Below, in pieces: positions 20,810 through 31,605 of a stretch of 33,160 nt of DNA. This stretch comes from Oehlia diaphana (Eukaryota; Glomeromycota; Glomeromycetes; Glomerales; Glomeraceae), in contig QZLH01000375.1 of the NCBI GenBank assembly GCA_003833135.1, positions 1-33,160 of the forward strand, in the 5' to 3' direction. The first letter of the stretch is position 1. Every line of letters begins with the position of its first letter. Made by a program: the position numbers and the translations under genes. Below the pieces are notes generated by a model, which saw only the letters and a program-made list of their open reading frames with translations, was not told where the DNA came from and did not search any database.

Positions 20810-23167
20810 AAGGTTTATAGAGGGTCTTTTCGATAAAAATTTCACTTTCGCGTTACATACGGATTTCAAATTCATTTATCTCATTATTACCTTCAAATTA
20901 ATATTTTAGATTTTAAAAGTTAGTTTTATATTAAGGATTACGTATTTTTTAAGATTAGAATTAATATTTCGTTTTTTTTTATTATAACACATATATATAG
21001 AAATAATAATTTTACGCGGGCCGTTGAAATTATTCGCCGATCATTTATTATCACGTTATCATAATTTCCTTTTTTTTTTAGAATAAACGCGGTACAAACC
21101 TTATGTACTTATTATAGAACCTTTAAAGTGCACGTCCTATGCGTATTTTTGACTGCTCTTTAACTTTACATATAAGAATAGAATAGATTAGAATACTAAT
21201 TTTGACATATAACATAATATAGAGGGTGCGTTACTATGCACTTGCGTATAGAATTTAATTTCATAATATATAATAAATTTGACAATTTTACAATTTTCAA
21301 TTTTTATGAATAAGTAAATTATCAACATGAAAAATTATCGTATTCACGTATTTATCCAAAAAATTATGTATTACAAAAAAAAAAAAATTGGCTGAAAAGG
21401 TGATGGCGTATTATATAATCATGAATAATAAACTTTGTACAGTCTATTAAAATTATCCTTAATTAGAAATCTCTAAAAACCCTTTTTTAGCATATTGTTT
21501 AATTATCTATTTTTTAATAATATATAAATTATTTTGTAATTAGCACAAATTACAGCATTATTAGTTTTATTGTAAGTGTCATCATCTTGATCCATTAAAT
21601 TGCGTACTAATTTTGACTCATTAATCTTTTAATTTTTAAAATATAATTTTTTAACAAGCATTTATCTTTCGAATCCAAAACGAATAAATTATTCGATAAA
21701 TCAATACAATTTATTAAATTTATTATAACTTATTGGTACCGATTAAATGGATATCAACAATTAAACCATTTTAGTGTACATATTGTTTTTACAATTTTTT
21801 TGATCAAATTTTTATTAACTTAATATGTCAAAATTAAAAAAAAAATTTGGGGTCAATAAATAATTACTTTTAATTAAGATGATCGTAAAAGCTTTGTGGC
21901 GTATACACACGACTACAGTAGTACACCATACTTTTTTTTAAGAATATTAGATTTAAAGAACAATATCGACCATCAACTTTTTAATAATAACATTTAATTA
22001 CAATTAGTTACACATAATTTTCAAAATTATCGGCTGTGTTCATTATTTACATTATTTATGTTACACGTTTCGAAGTTTATTTTTTCTTTCGACATTTACC
22101 GCAGTTCAAACTATTACTAATTTAGATAAATGAAAGCCAAACAAACCCCATAAAACACTCTTTTTCAAACAATTGAATGAGAACATATTTGATTCTTATA
22201 ATTTTTTTTTAAAAAAAAACACAAATAAATTGGGTTAGAAATGAATTTAAAATGATTATCGGCATATGATAAATCCTGACCGTTCGGATGATTTAATAAG
22301 AAAATTTCTAAAAAAAAAAATTTATTTATGATTGGCAATCACATTACCAACTATTTTTTTTCTTTTCGCGACAAAAAGCATAACTTGAATGATGATGAGA
22401 AATTATTCGTTTAATTTTATATTTTTTATAGAATTTATATAAATCCGTAGTAAAAGTACTATAAAAGGTTAATCAGTGTTTTTGGTAATTTGTGATTTCA
22501 TTTGACATTAAAATTCACTATTTTACGTTTGCACTTAAAATTTTTACGCCCATCCTGATACCTCATTGACAATTAACTAATTTAGTAATAAAGCCATATC
22601 ATCACACAAAACTTTCCTTCTTTAATTTACTAGGGCGAGAAACGAAATGATCTACAAATGACTAGAAAGAATTGGGTTAGAATTAATTTTAAGAAAGATG
22701 AATTCAATTCCATTGTTGCTTTGTTCAACTAATTTAGCCAAATTAATCACACAAAACCAATTTATTAAGAGCCAATAATGAAATTTGAGTTAGAAGTAAT
22801 TTGGGATGGTCACGTATGACATAAGAGCAGGTTACACGTTTTATAAAGATAAATGATTGGTTGCACGTGATCAAATCTTCTACATAGGATTTTGGAATCA
22901 CATGATGATCACGATATTTTAATAATTTTTATTTTACGATATAGTCGACACGTTTTTTACATTTATAAGGAGTGAGTTATACAAGCCATATTATGCTATT
23001 GGTATGAAAAATTTGTCAATAACTTTAAAATTATCTTTGTTTGTAGATTTTTATGGTTAATTTTTGTTGTTTGATTTGCTGGTAAATATACACTAATAAT
23101 TCTAATATGTTTATGTTTGAGGGCTAAGTCACAGACACACGTACAATATGATATTTGGTTAATACAG
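20810..23167. other. 2.4-kb gene-free AT-rich stretch
   Basis: No supported gene. It includes a perfect T9A9 palindrome (22202-22219), many short T-tracts and loosely similar segments around 22130-22250, 22560-22700 and 22770-22800 (each with AATTGGGTTAGAA-like text), perhaps an eroded tandem duplication. Confidence 0.45.
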
Positions 23168-23375
23168 TATAAACAATTTTGTTAAATTGTACGCAGCCCT
23201 GGCCTAGCCTACCCGCATATGGAATCCTGGGCAAAATTATAAATGCTAGTTAGATTGAGTGAAACTCTATAATCAAGGCAGCGTTTAAAAATTTGGTTTA
23301 AGGTAACAAATAAGAAACTTTTTTGAATAAAGTATTGACCATGTCACATGTGATAATATTTATTGCATTATTTTC
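23168..23375 (+). repeat. Dispersed repeat, copy B
   Basis: The second copy of the repeat at 19616-19900, same orientation and somewhat shorter. Its right side runs up to the palindromic element at 23388, which may have inserted into or next to it. Confidence 0.7.
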
Positions 23376-23387
23376 GTACAATTGCAT

Positions 23388-23800
23388 CTAGGGATGGCAA
23401 CGGTCGGTCATGGTCGGTCATCGATCGGTCATAACCGGTCAAGAACCTTTGACCGACCGACCGACCGTTTGACTGACCGTTTGACCGACCGGTCTGACCG
23501 ACCGTTTAACCGATCCTGAAAACGTTTGCGAAACGTTTTTTTTTATGAAATACTTAATAAAAAACGTTTTCGCAACGTTTTCTATTAAAATATTTAAAAA
23601 ACACTTGCGAAACATTTTTTTATTAAATTTTATATTAAAAGACATTTTGCAAACGTTTTCAGGATTGGTTAAACGGTCGGTTAAACGGTCGGTCAGACCG
23701 GTCGGTCAAACGGTCGGTCAGAGGTCTTTGACCGACCGATATCGGTCACGGTCATGACCGGTCATAACCGGTTAATGACCGTGACCGTTGCTATCCCTAG
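23388..23800. mobile_element. Near-palindromic foldback MITE, 413 bp, hAT-like ends
   Basis: The ends are CTAGGGATGGCAACGGTC (left) and the reverse complement of CTAGGGATAGCAACGGTC (right), 17 of 18 matching. Almost the whole element folds back on itself: GGTCGGTCA/TGACCGACC arrays in each arm surround an A/T-rich centre with AAACGTTTGCGAAACG-type repeats. Flanks AATTGCAT (23380-23387) and AATTAAAT (23801-23808) match at 6 of 8 positions, consistent with an eroded 8-bp target duplication. TAGGG-type ends plus 8 bp point to the hAT superfamily, as inference. Two open frames on opposite strands (23439-23645 and 23545-23757) are mirror images produced by the palindrome and are not genes. Confidence 0.85.
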
Positions 23801-25127
23801 AATTAAATAAATAACTTACTCCCTATATTAAATAATTTTTTAAATAAATATATGTAAATATTATATCAATAAGTAATAATAGAATTAAATAAATAACTTA
23901 CGAACTATATTATTAAATAATTTTTTAAATAAAGAAATTAGATAGTTCAATTATATGTAAATATTATAACAATTAGTAATAATAGAATTAAATAAATAAC
24001 TTACTATCTATGAAATAATTTTTTAAATAAAGAAATTAGATAGTTTAAATTATATGTAAATATTAAAAGCATAAGTAATATTAGAATTAAATAAATAACT
24101 TACCATCTATGAAATAATTTTTTAAATAAAGAAATTAGATAGTTTAAATTATATGAAATATTATGACAATAAGTACTAATAGAAATAAATAAATAACTTA
24201 CTCCTTATATTATTAAATAATTTTTTAAATAAAGAAATTAGATAGCTTAAATTATATGTAAATAATATGACCATAAGTAATAATAAAATTAAATAAATAA
24301 CTTACCATCTATGAAATAATTTTTTAAATAAATAAATTAGATAGTTTAAATTATGTGTAGATATTACAACAATAAGTAATAACAGAATTAAATAAATAAC
24401 TTACTCCCTATATTATTTAATAATTTTTTAAATAAAGAAATTAGATATTTTAAATTATATGTAAATATTATAACAATAAGTAATAATAAATTTAAATAAA
24501 TAACTAATAACTTACACCTTAAATTATTTAATAATTCTTTAAATAAAGAAATTAGATAGTTTAAATTATATGTAAATATTATAACAATAAGTAATAATAG
24601 AATTATTATAACAATAAGTAATAATAGAATTAAATAAATAACTTACGAACTATATTATTTAATAATTTTTTAAATAAAGAAATTAGATAGTTTAAATTAT
24701 ATGTAAATATGATTATAACAATAAGTAATAATAGAATTAAATAACTTATAGCTTACCAACTAAAATAAATTATAAAATAATTTTTTAAATAAAGAAATTA
24801 GATAGTTTAAATTATATGTAAATATTATGACAATAAGTAATAATAGAATTAAATAAATACTATATTATTAAATAATTTTTTATATAAAGAAATTAGATAG
24901 TTTAAATTAAATGTAAATATTATAACAATATTAAGTAATAATAAAATTAAATAAATAACTTACCATCTATGAAATAATTTTTTAAATAAAGAAATTAGAT
25001 AGTTTAAATTATATGTAAATATTATAACCATAAGTAATAATAGAATTAAATAAATAACTTACCATCTATGAAATAATTTTTTAAATAAAGAAATTAGATA
25101 GTTTAAATATATGTAAATATTATAACA
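23801..25127. repeat. Satellite array, 13 units of about 100 bp
   Basis: Units start AATTAAATAAATAACTTA and include TAATTTTTTAAATAAAGAAA, TTAGATAGTTTAAATTATAT and ATTATAACAATAAGTAATAA. Unit starts are near 23801, 23883, 23986, 24085, 24183, 24287, 24386, 24489, 24628, 24735, 24847, 24945 and 25044. Variants differ just after ACTTA: CTCCCTATATTA, CGAACTATATTA or CCATCTATGAAA. The unit starting at 24489 is longer because its last segment is duplicated. The array begins at the base after the palindromic element. Confidence 0.92.
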
Positions 25128-25198
25128 GGACCAAACATTACTAAAAAAACTCAAATCTGAATTTGTATAAACCTTATAATTAATTTCTGTTCCAAATG

Positions 25199-25763
25199 AT
25201 AATCATGTATTTTTCTGAAATGTTTTCCAAATTTTTTGGAAAACTACACGATTTTTTGTTGAGTGATATTCCCCTCAGAATAGTGTGGCTTTATGGCTTG
25301 TAAATAGATGTTTCACAAAACTATAAAAAAATCGTATAACAAATTGCGATAAATCTTTTTTTTTTTTTTATTTTTTTTTTTCATCGTGGTTGGTATTTAT
25401 ATTTCGTGGTAGTAGTAAATTTAGTAAATTTCAATTTCTATTTATTTTCTTCTTTTTCTAGTTTTTAGAAATAGTTTTATGTGAAATTATTAGCTTTCAT
25501 ATATAAATATTTTTTTTTAAAGAATTTTAAAACGAATTCTTTTTTTCTTTTTTTTTTTACAGTAGAAACTTAACAAGAGGGCTGCTTAATTAAGTTTCAT
25601 GACAAGGCTTTTTCAGGAATTTTTACACGCAATAATTTAGGAACGATTCTATGTGAAATTCAAGAAGGTTATAGGTAAGGTTATTGTTTGGGATTATTTT
25701 AATGAATTAACATTTTTTCCCTTCAGTTTGACATTTTTTCTTTCTTTCTTTACCATTTAGAAA
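25199..25763. repeat. Left inverted arm of the OTU transposon
   Basis: Uninterrupted arm of 565 bp. It includes the CCCCTCAGAATAGTGTGGC segment, T-tracts, an ACAGTAGAAACTTAACAAG segment and CCCTTCAGTTTGACATTTTT at the inner end. It provides the empty-site sequence for all three insertions in the opposite arm. Differences between the arms that I inspected at the outer end are all transitions. Confidence 0.88.
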
Positions 25764-26295
25764 TGTTTCTATTGTGAATCAGAAATAAGGTTTATGGTGG
25801 TGGACTGGTGGTTTTTTTAGGGGGCATTTTAGCGAATTTACTTTGTTTTTCTTCAATTTAACATTTTTTTTTTTTCTATTATTAGGATTTTTACAAATTC
25901 AAGAGGAATATTTTTATTTTTTGTGATTTTGTAACAATATTTTCTCAATGATTTTCTATTCTTATTCTTTAATGTAAATCTAGTATTCCATTATTGTTTT
26001 TGTATTAATAAATTATGAATTTTTGTATTAATTAACATATGACTTATTGGTTTTGCTAGTACGACTAACTTTATTCATCAATATACATATGCATATTGAT
26101 GTACAAAATTACTTTTATTGTTACTACTACCATAAATCTAAAGAATCCAAATGCTTGACTTCTGTAAAAGGATTTTTGCCATTAAAAATTACATAATTCT
26201 TTCTTCTTTTATGAATGCTTCTTTACCATAAAAATTATAATTATAAATCATATCATATTTGCGTATTTTTACCAACAAAACGTTTTCTTTGATTC

Positions 26296-26440
26296 TTTTA
26301 CACGTTTTTTTTACTTAATAAACATTCTTATTCAATTTTTTTACGTGATTTCTTACTTAATAAAACTTTTTTTTACACTTTCTTAATAAAACATTTTTTT
26401 CACTTTTTACCTTAACAAACCTTTTTCTTACAACTATCTA
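26296..26440. repeat. Degenerate tandem repeat upstream of the transposase gene
   Basis: About four imperfect copies of a 30-40-bp T-rich unit around 'ttttACACTTTCTTAATAAAACA' character (ACACGTTTT..TACTTAATAAACA; ACGTGATTTCTTACTTAATAAAAC; ACACTTTCTTAATAAAACA; CACTTTTTACCTTAACAAAC). It ends 60 bp before the start codon, so it may be promoter or transposase-binding sequence. Confidence 0.45.
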
Positions 26441-26502
26441 TATTTGTTAAGTGTTTTTACAGTAAAATTTATTTTGTTGCTACTTTTCACGTGTTTTGCA
26501 AA

Positions 26503-29500
26503 ATGAATTCAATTATGGCTGAAAATACTTTATATGACATTTTCAATTTTCTTTGTAAAAATGACATTACACTTAAAAATATAATTACTTATGGCACACA
26601 ATTTAATCTAAATAATGTAATACTTTCAACTAATTTTAGTCATATTTACGAAGAATGGGATTATATCCAAAGAGATAATGAGGCGATGAAATTGATTCCT
26701 GAAAAGTATGCTAATCATATCTGTATTAAGTCAACCCCAAATGGCAATTGTTTTTTTAATAGTGCTTCATTAATTGCTTTTGGGCATGAGGACAATCATG
26801 TGCAATTGCGTTTAGCTGTGATGATTGAATTAATGGCAAACGCGGATCATTATTTACAACAAGAAATTTTTGAACAAGACATTTTTTATCGAGACAGAGC
26901 ATTAGATAATATAAATATGGAAACTCAAAATGATTCTTTTAAAAAAACAAGTGAATACATTTCTGAACTAAAATTAATGTGTAAACCAAATTCTTGGTGC
27001 TCTATGATTGCTTTTTTTGGATTGGCATCGGTTTTGCATAGACCTATTGAGTCTCTCTTTTCACAAACTGGTAATACATTTATGAATCAAATTTATAATC
27101 GGATTATAATGCCATGACAAGGTGATCATTTTTATCCGCATTGTATTATTATGTGGAGCTCTATTTCTGCAGAGGATTTTCAAAGTAGTGGTAAATCCAA
27201 TCATTTTGTACCAGTTTTTAAACAAAAAACGTATGAACAATCTCCATTAATTCAAGAAGTACTTTCTTTGCAAAATAATCATAATGATTTAACGGCTGAT
27301 AAAACAAATAATGAACATATTACTGATAGTGAAGTAGATCCAAATACTATAATTGGACTATTTATGGGCATTGATAGAGATTTTATCCCTAATATTGACA
27401 AAATAGGTGATTATTTGATTTATTCTGATGCAAAAGATTTTCAATTTGAAATTTCTTATCAAAAAGCACTAAGTTCTTTATTTATATGTGATATTGATAA
27501 AAATCAAAATTTTAATTATTATTGGAGAGATTGGCAAATAAGCAATTATCATTTATTTGAACTACTTAGAAAACAACCTGAATTTCCACCACAAATATCA
27601 ATTTCTGTTAACAAAACATATGAAAATAATAAAACTTTAGTTAAATAATGTTATTGTGGAGGTTGTGACAAAAGTAATCAAACAACATTTAAAATAGTTG
27701 TTAATAAAATAGATCTAATTCAATTAAAAGAAGTTGTTAAAATTAATGTAGTATATTTGACAAATAAAAGAAAGTGTAAGCATTTAGAGGGAAAAATGTT
27801 TGGTCAATGTCGTGGATATGCAAGACAAGTATTAGCGAAATCAAAAGATTTTGGATCACCTCGTGACATGAAAAAAAAAATTTTATTAAATGTTAAAAAT
27901 GAAGTTCATTACACTGGTAATCGACAGGGCATACCATCAGCCCATTCAGTTCGAACTATTTATTCTTCAAAAAATAAAGAAAATAAATCGGGTTATAACT
28001 TATGTGAATGGTTACATGCAGCTATTTTAGATATAAATAGTAATGAAAAAGATGATTATATTAAAAAAAATGGTGCTCATTCAGTTAATAAACGTCAACT
28101 ATGGGGATTTATTCAAGAACCAATTCAAACACAACCTTTATCAGTTGTAATTTTTAATGAAGCAGGAATTTGTTATTACCATTATAATGTAAGTAATAAT
28201 CCTGGAATTTTTTTAGACTATACAGGACAACTTGTAAAACCTGTACCTCATTATCTTACGCCAGTAAAAAATTCAAATAACAAAAGAATTCTAAATGCTT
28301 TTTATACAATGCCATCAAGTAATAATTCATCAGATGCTCCTCCAGTAGACGTATTTGAATTAGTAACAAATAATTTATCATCAAAAAATCTTCAGCATTA
28401 TCTCCATATATATAGGCAAAAAGAATTAAAATTATTTGGTTCAAATTCAGTACCTTTTTTAATTAATATAGATTGTGCACGAAATTTATTGATTGCTATA
28501 TTAGGAGAATATAACAACGAAAATGTTGATCAGTATCTTGATAGAATGATGAATAGTGTCATTAATAATGAATTTGATAGGTCAAAAGTAATAGTTGGCT
28601 GGTGTTTTGGACACACAATTAGAGCTATACGTCATCATATTAGGTCCAAAAACTTTATTGTCAAATTAGGCTATGATCGAGAAATTTTATCAAAGTTTGC
28701 TATGCGAGTTTGGAACTCTATTAGAGTAAAGGAAACTCTTCCAAATGCTAAAAGAGAAATTGAAAGATGGGAATGGATAATGAGTCAAGAATATTTTGAA
28801 TTAGCTAATAAAAACATAAATCTAATTGAAAAAAAAAAGTTTTTAAACAAAAATTTTGATATAACAAATATTCCAGATTTATGTTTGGACTTGGATCATT
28901 TAGATCCAAATAATTTGGAAGAAAATATGAATAATAACCCAATGCAAATTTCTTATTTATTAAATCCAGAAGAATCACATTCATGGACTTATAATTTAGA
29001 TAATAATGTATTATTAAAAATTATACAAGAAAATAACGAAAATTATAAAATATTAATTCCACAATTAGAAATTACAGTTAGCGCACAGTTGTCTCAATCA
29101 AAGAGTATTAAAAATCCTTTTTATAGTTTAAATTTAGTAAAATATATGGACAAAGTATGGTGGAAGACAATTGTTTTATGGAGTAATTTGGTTTCTGCTA
29201 TAAAAAGCAGAACAAGATGTACAACAGCTACAGTTGAAGTTGAAAATAATATTGTCAAAAATTTAGACATAGGTAAAAAAAATTTACCTATTGATCAATA
29301 TATTCATACTAGAACTCAAACCTTAAAATCTATGCAAAATCTAATTGCAGAGACGTTAATGCGTAAAAAAAGGTAATTGTAATTTTATTTATATTTATTA
29401 TTGAAATTATACTGTATAATAATCTATTAATAAATGCTTTTAATTTAGTACAAATCTGCAAACAGATACAAATGATATGTATGAACAATAGAAACCTAAA

Positions 29501-29903
29501 AAAAAAAGGTTTTCTCAAAAGAAGAAACTGATATTATGAATAATTTCAAGGTTGTAATGGAATATAGAAAAGGGCTTGATACTCCAAGCCAGTCAAGGAT
29601 AGCACTTGAAATTAGGGAACTTTCGACCCATTCAATCAGATTTAATCAATCAATAGTTTCACGTATATTAAATAATATTGATATCCCAAAATGTGATAAG
29701 ACGTTAGATGCAATTGTGAAATGGGTTAATTTAGAATTAGAAAGGAAAGAAAAGAATCAAACTCAAAAGCTACACTAAACGAAATTGATTAAATATTATA
29801 AATTGCTGGTGCAAATGGTAATAGTGGGCTAGAGGTTCAGATACGATCATCAGTACAGCCTACATTGGATATTGAATTGTTAAAGGTTAAAAAATATATG
29901 TAG
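26503..29903 (+). pseudogene. OTU-domain / DDE transposase fusion gene, decayed
   Basis: From ATG 26503 one frame runs to 29372, broken only by TGA at 27115-27117 (expected Trp: MP-stop-QGDHFYP) and TAA at 27646-27648. The OTU cysteine-protease domain has NGNC (Cys83; Asn where most OTUs have Asp) and NHFVPVF (His234). Next comes a Cys/His cluster, CYCGGC (27649) with KCKHLEG and GQCRGY. The transposase core shows FLDYTGQLV (Asp572), NIDCAR (Asp657), a CFGH (701-704) of the CxxH type known between the second D and the E in several DDE superfamilies, and TTATVEVENNIVK with Glu912 or 914. An intron, GTAATT at 29373 to TTTAG at 29448 (76 nt), leads to exon 2. Exon 2 has a TAG at 29489, a 2-nt frameshift near 29513, then VSRILNNIDIPKCDKTLDAI, which resembles a helix-turn-helix. 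After a further frame shift, text runs to about 29903. Confidence 0.85.
29509..29778 (+). pseudogene. Helix-turn-helix-like tail of the OTU transposase (exon 2 part)
   Basis: This frame is open from about 29509: FSKEETDIMNNFKVVMEYRK, then GLDTPSQSRIALEIREL, then NQSIVSRILNNIDIPKCDKT and LDAIVKWVNLELERKEK. The pattern ...ALEI...QSIVSRILN...P...TLDAI..W resembles the DNA-recognition helices of XRE/LacI-type HTH domains, as inference. It is part of the transposase gene but out of frame with exon 1 after a 'tc' insertion near 29513. A separate small protein is possible from the ATG at 29536 but less likely. Confidence 0.6.
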
Positions 29904-30406
29904 TTTTAAGCATTAATGTAATTGACGCCATAATTTTCAATTTTTGTAATAAATTTACTAAAAAATTGTCCTATACTAGATAAAATAAAAATAACCTTTG
30001 ATATCCATATACACCCTTTCTTTATTCTTTTGACAAAGAACTTAGTTTCACTACAAATACTTTTAACGAATCGTTAAAACTTATTTCTAAATAATAAAAG
30101 ATATTAATTCATTACTATCAAACTCTCCAATACTGAAATTTGCAATAAAAAAATGTTAAAAACTATAAGGCTTACATCTGTATGAACTTCCTATTGGAAT
30201 TGTTCTTGGATGGTTTCTGAATGGTAAAGAAAGAAAAAAAAAATGTCAAACTGAAGGGAAAAAACGTTAATTCGTTAAAATAATCCCAAACAATAATCTT
30301 ACCTATAATAACCTTCTTGAATTTCACATAGAGTCATTCCTAAATTATTGCGTGCAAAAATTCCTGAAAAAGCCTTGTCACGAAACTTAATTAAGCAGCC
30401 CTTTTG

Positions 30407-30679
30407 TAGTGTTCTGCACGAATCGATTTGTGACATGGTGTGACCCTGATTGCTCCTGAGTAATAAAAACGTATTTTGCGAATAACTTTTGATCTAGCAG
30501 TCCGATTTTAACGATTTTTTTTTATTTTAATCAGGACAACGAGACCTATTGATTAAAAAAATCATCGAATTTGGATCACTAGATCCTGAGATAATAATTT
30601 TTGGAAGTCGAATCGAGTCCGAATCGAGTCCGAATCGAATCGAATTTCAAAGGAGAAATTTGATTCGTGCAGAACACTA
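30407..30679. mobile_element. 273-bp non-autonomous hAT-like MITE
   Basis: Perfect 18-bp terminal inverted repeats, TAGTGTTCTGCACGAATC, at both ends. It is flanked by perfect 8-bp target duplications CCCTTTTG (30399-30406 and 30680-30687). The other arm of the host element reads GCAGCCCTCTTGTTAAG with no insert, confirming the empty site. Inside is a short GAATCGAGTCC tandem (about 30609-30650). No coding capacity. The TAGTGTT tip is shared with the hAT element at 32197, so that type of transposase may have moved it. Confidence 0.93.
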
Positions 30680-30929
30680 CCCTTTTGTTAAGTTTCTACT
30701 GTAAAAAAAAAGAAAAAAGAATTTGTTTTAAAATTTTTTTAAAAAAAATATTTATATATGAAAGCTAATAATTTCACATAAAACTATTTCTAAAAACTAG
30801 AAAAAGAAGAAAATAAATAGAAATTGAAATTTACTAAATTTACTACTACTACAAAACGTAAATACCAACTACGACAAAAAAAAAAATAAAAATAAAAAAA
30901 AAAAAAAAAGATTTATCGCAATTTGTTAT

Positions 30930-31173
30930 TAAGGTTACTTGCCGAAACCTAAAGGTTTAGGCAAAATGGCGTTTTGCCGAAAAGCGAAATTCTGCCAAAA
31001 CTATATTAAAGTTATATTAAAAAACTGGTAAAACTCTGGAGAAAGGCGAAACTGCCGAAACTTATTATAAATGCCAAAACTGCCAGAACTCTGCCAAAAC
31101 TATAATAAATCTATAGTAAAATTTTGACGAAATTAATCGTAGAATTTTGAAGAGGTTTAGACAAGCAACCTTA
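30930..31173. mobile_element. 244-bp MITE, copy 1 of the TAAGGTTGCTTG family
   Basis: Ends are TAAGGTTACTTGCCGAAACCT and the complement of TAAGGTTGCTTGTCTAAACCT. It is flanked by TTTGTTAT (30922-30929) and TTTGTTAC (31174-31181), 7 of 8 matching, and is absent at the matching place in the left arm. The interior is built of CTGCCAAAACT-type repeats and encodes nothing. The 8-bp duplication fits hAT-type mobilisation. Confidence 0.92.
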
Positions 31174-31235
31174 TTTGTTACACAATTTTTTTGAAACATC
31201 TATTTACAAACCATCAAGCCACACTATTCTGAGGG

Positions 31236-31479
31236 TAAGGTTGCTTGCTGAAACCTAAGGGTTTAGGCAAGATGGCATTTTGCTGAAAAGCGAAATTCTG
31301 CCAAAACTATATTAAAGTTATATTAAAAACCTGGCAAAACTCTAGGGAAAGGCGAAACTGCCAAAACTTATTATAAATGCCAAAATTGCCAAAACTCTGC
31401 CAAAACTATAATAAATCTATAGTAAAATTTTGATGAAACTAATCGTAGGATTTTGAAGAGGTTTAAACAAGCAACCTTA
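31236..31479. mobile_element. 244-bp MITE, copy 2 of the TAAGGTTGCTTG family
   Basis: Same length and orientation as the copy at 30930. By eye there are about 17 differences, all but one transitions and no indels. It is flanked by TCTGAGGG (31228-31235) and TCTGAGAG (31480-31487), 7 of 8. The left arm of the host element reads ATTCTGAGGGGAATATC without it. Confidence 0.92.
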
Positions 31480-31605
31480 TCTGAGAGGAATATTACTCAA
31501 CAAAAAATCATGTAGTTTTCCAAAAAATTTAGAAAATATTTCGGAAAAATACATGATTATGCTACAACCTCTAAAAAAAACCTCTAAAGAAAAAGGCATC
31601 AGAAT

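Larger units (their letters stand above)
25199..31560 (+). mobile_element. 6.4-kb DNA transposon with long inverted repeats, OTU protease and DDE transposase
   Basis: The inverted arms are 25199-25763 (565 bp) and 30214-31560. The right arm shrinks to about 562 bp once three inserted elements and their 8-bp duplications are removed. Between them lies one decayed gene (26503-29903). Outer ends align from ATAATCATGTATTTTTC inward; inner ends align at TACCATTTAGAAA / TACCATTCAGAAA. No target duplication is visible next to these ends (TTCCAAATG left, GCTACAACC right), so one or both tips may be lost, or the left tip may start further out (for example near 25127). Long arms and a CxxH motif inside the DDE core would suit a MULE-like element, but I cannot fix the superfamily from sequence alone. 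Confidence 0.88.
30214..31560. repeat. Right inverted arm of the OTU transposon, with three insertions
   Basis: Reverse complement of 25199-25763. It is interrupted by elements at 30407-30679, 30930-31173 and 31236-31479. Removing each insert and one target copy restores co-linearity with the left arm. Confidence 0.88.

Noticed and set aside
23439..23757. Two overlapping open frames of 68 and 70 codons on opposite strands with SVKRSVRPVGQTV
   Set aside because: They are mirror translations of the GGTCGGTCA arrays of a palindromic MITE.
27115..27117. UGA recoded as tryptophan or selenocysteine
   Set aside because: TGG is used for Trp in the same frames, a TAA, a TAG and frameshifts occur in the same gene, and no selenocysteine element is apparent.
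28256..29518. Minus-strand open frames inside the transposase gene (28256-28444, 29330-29518)
   Set aside because: Antisense shadows of the transposase exon and its intron; no motif.
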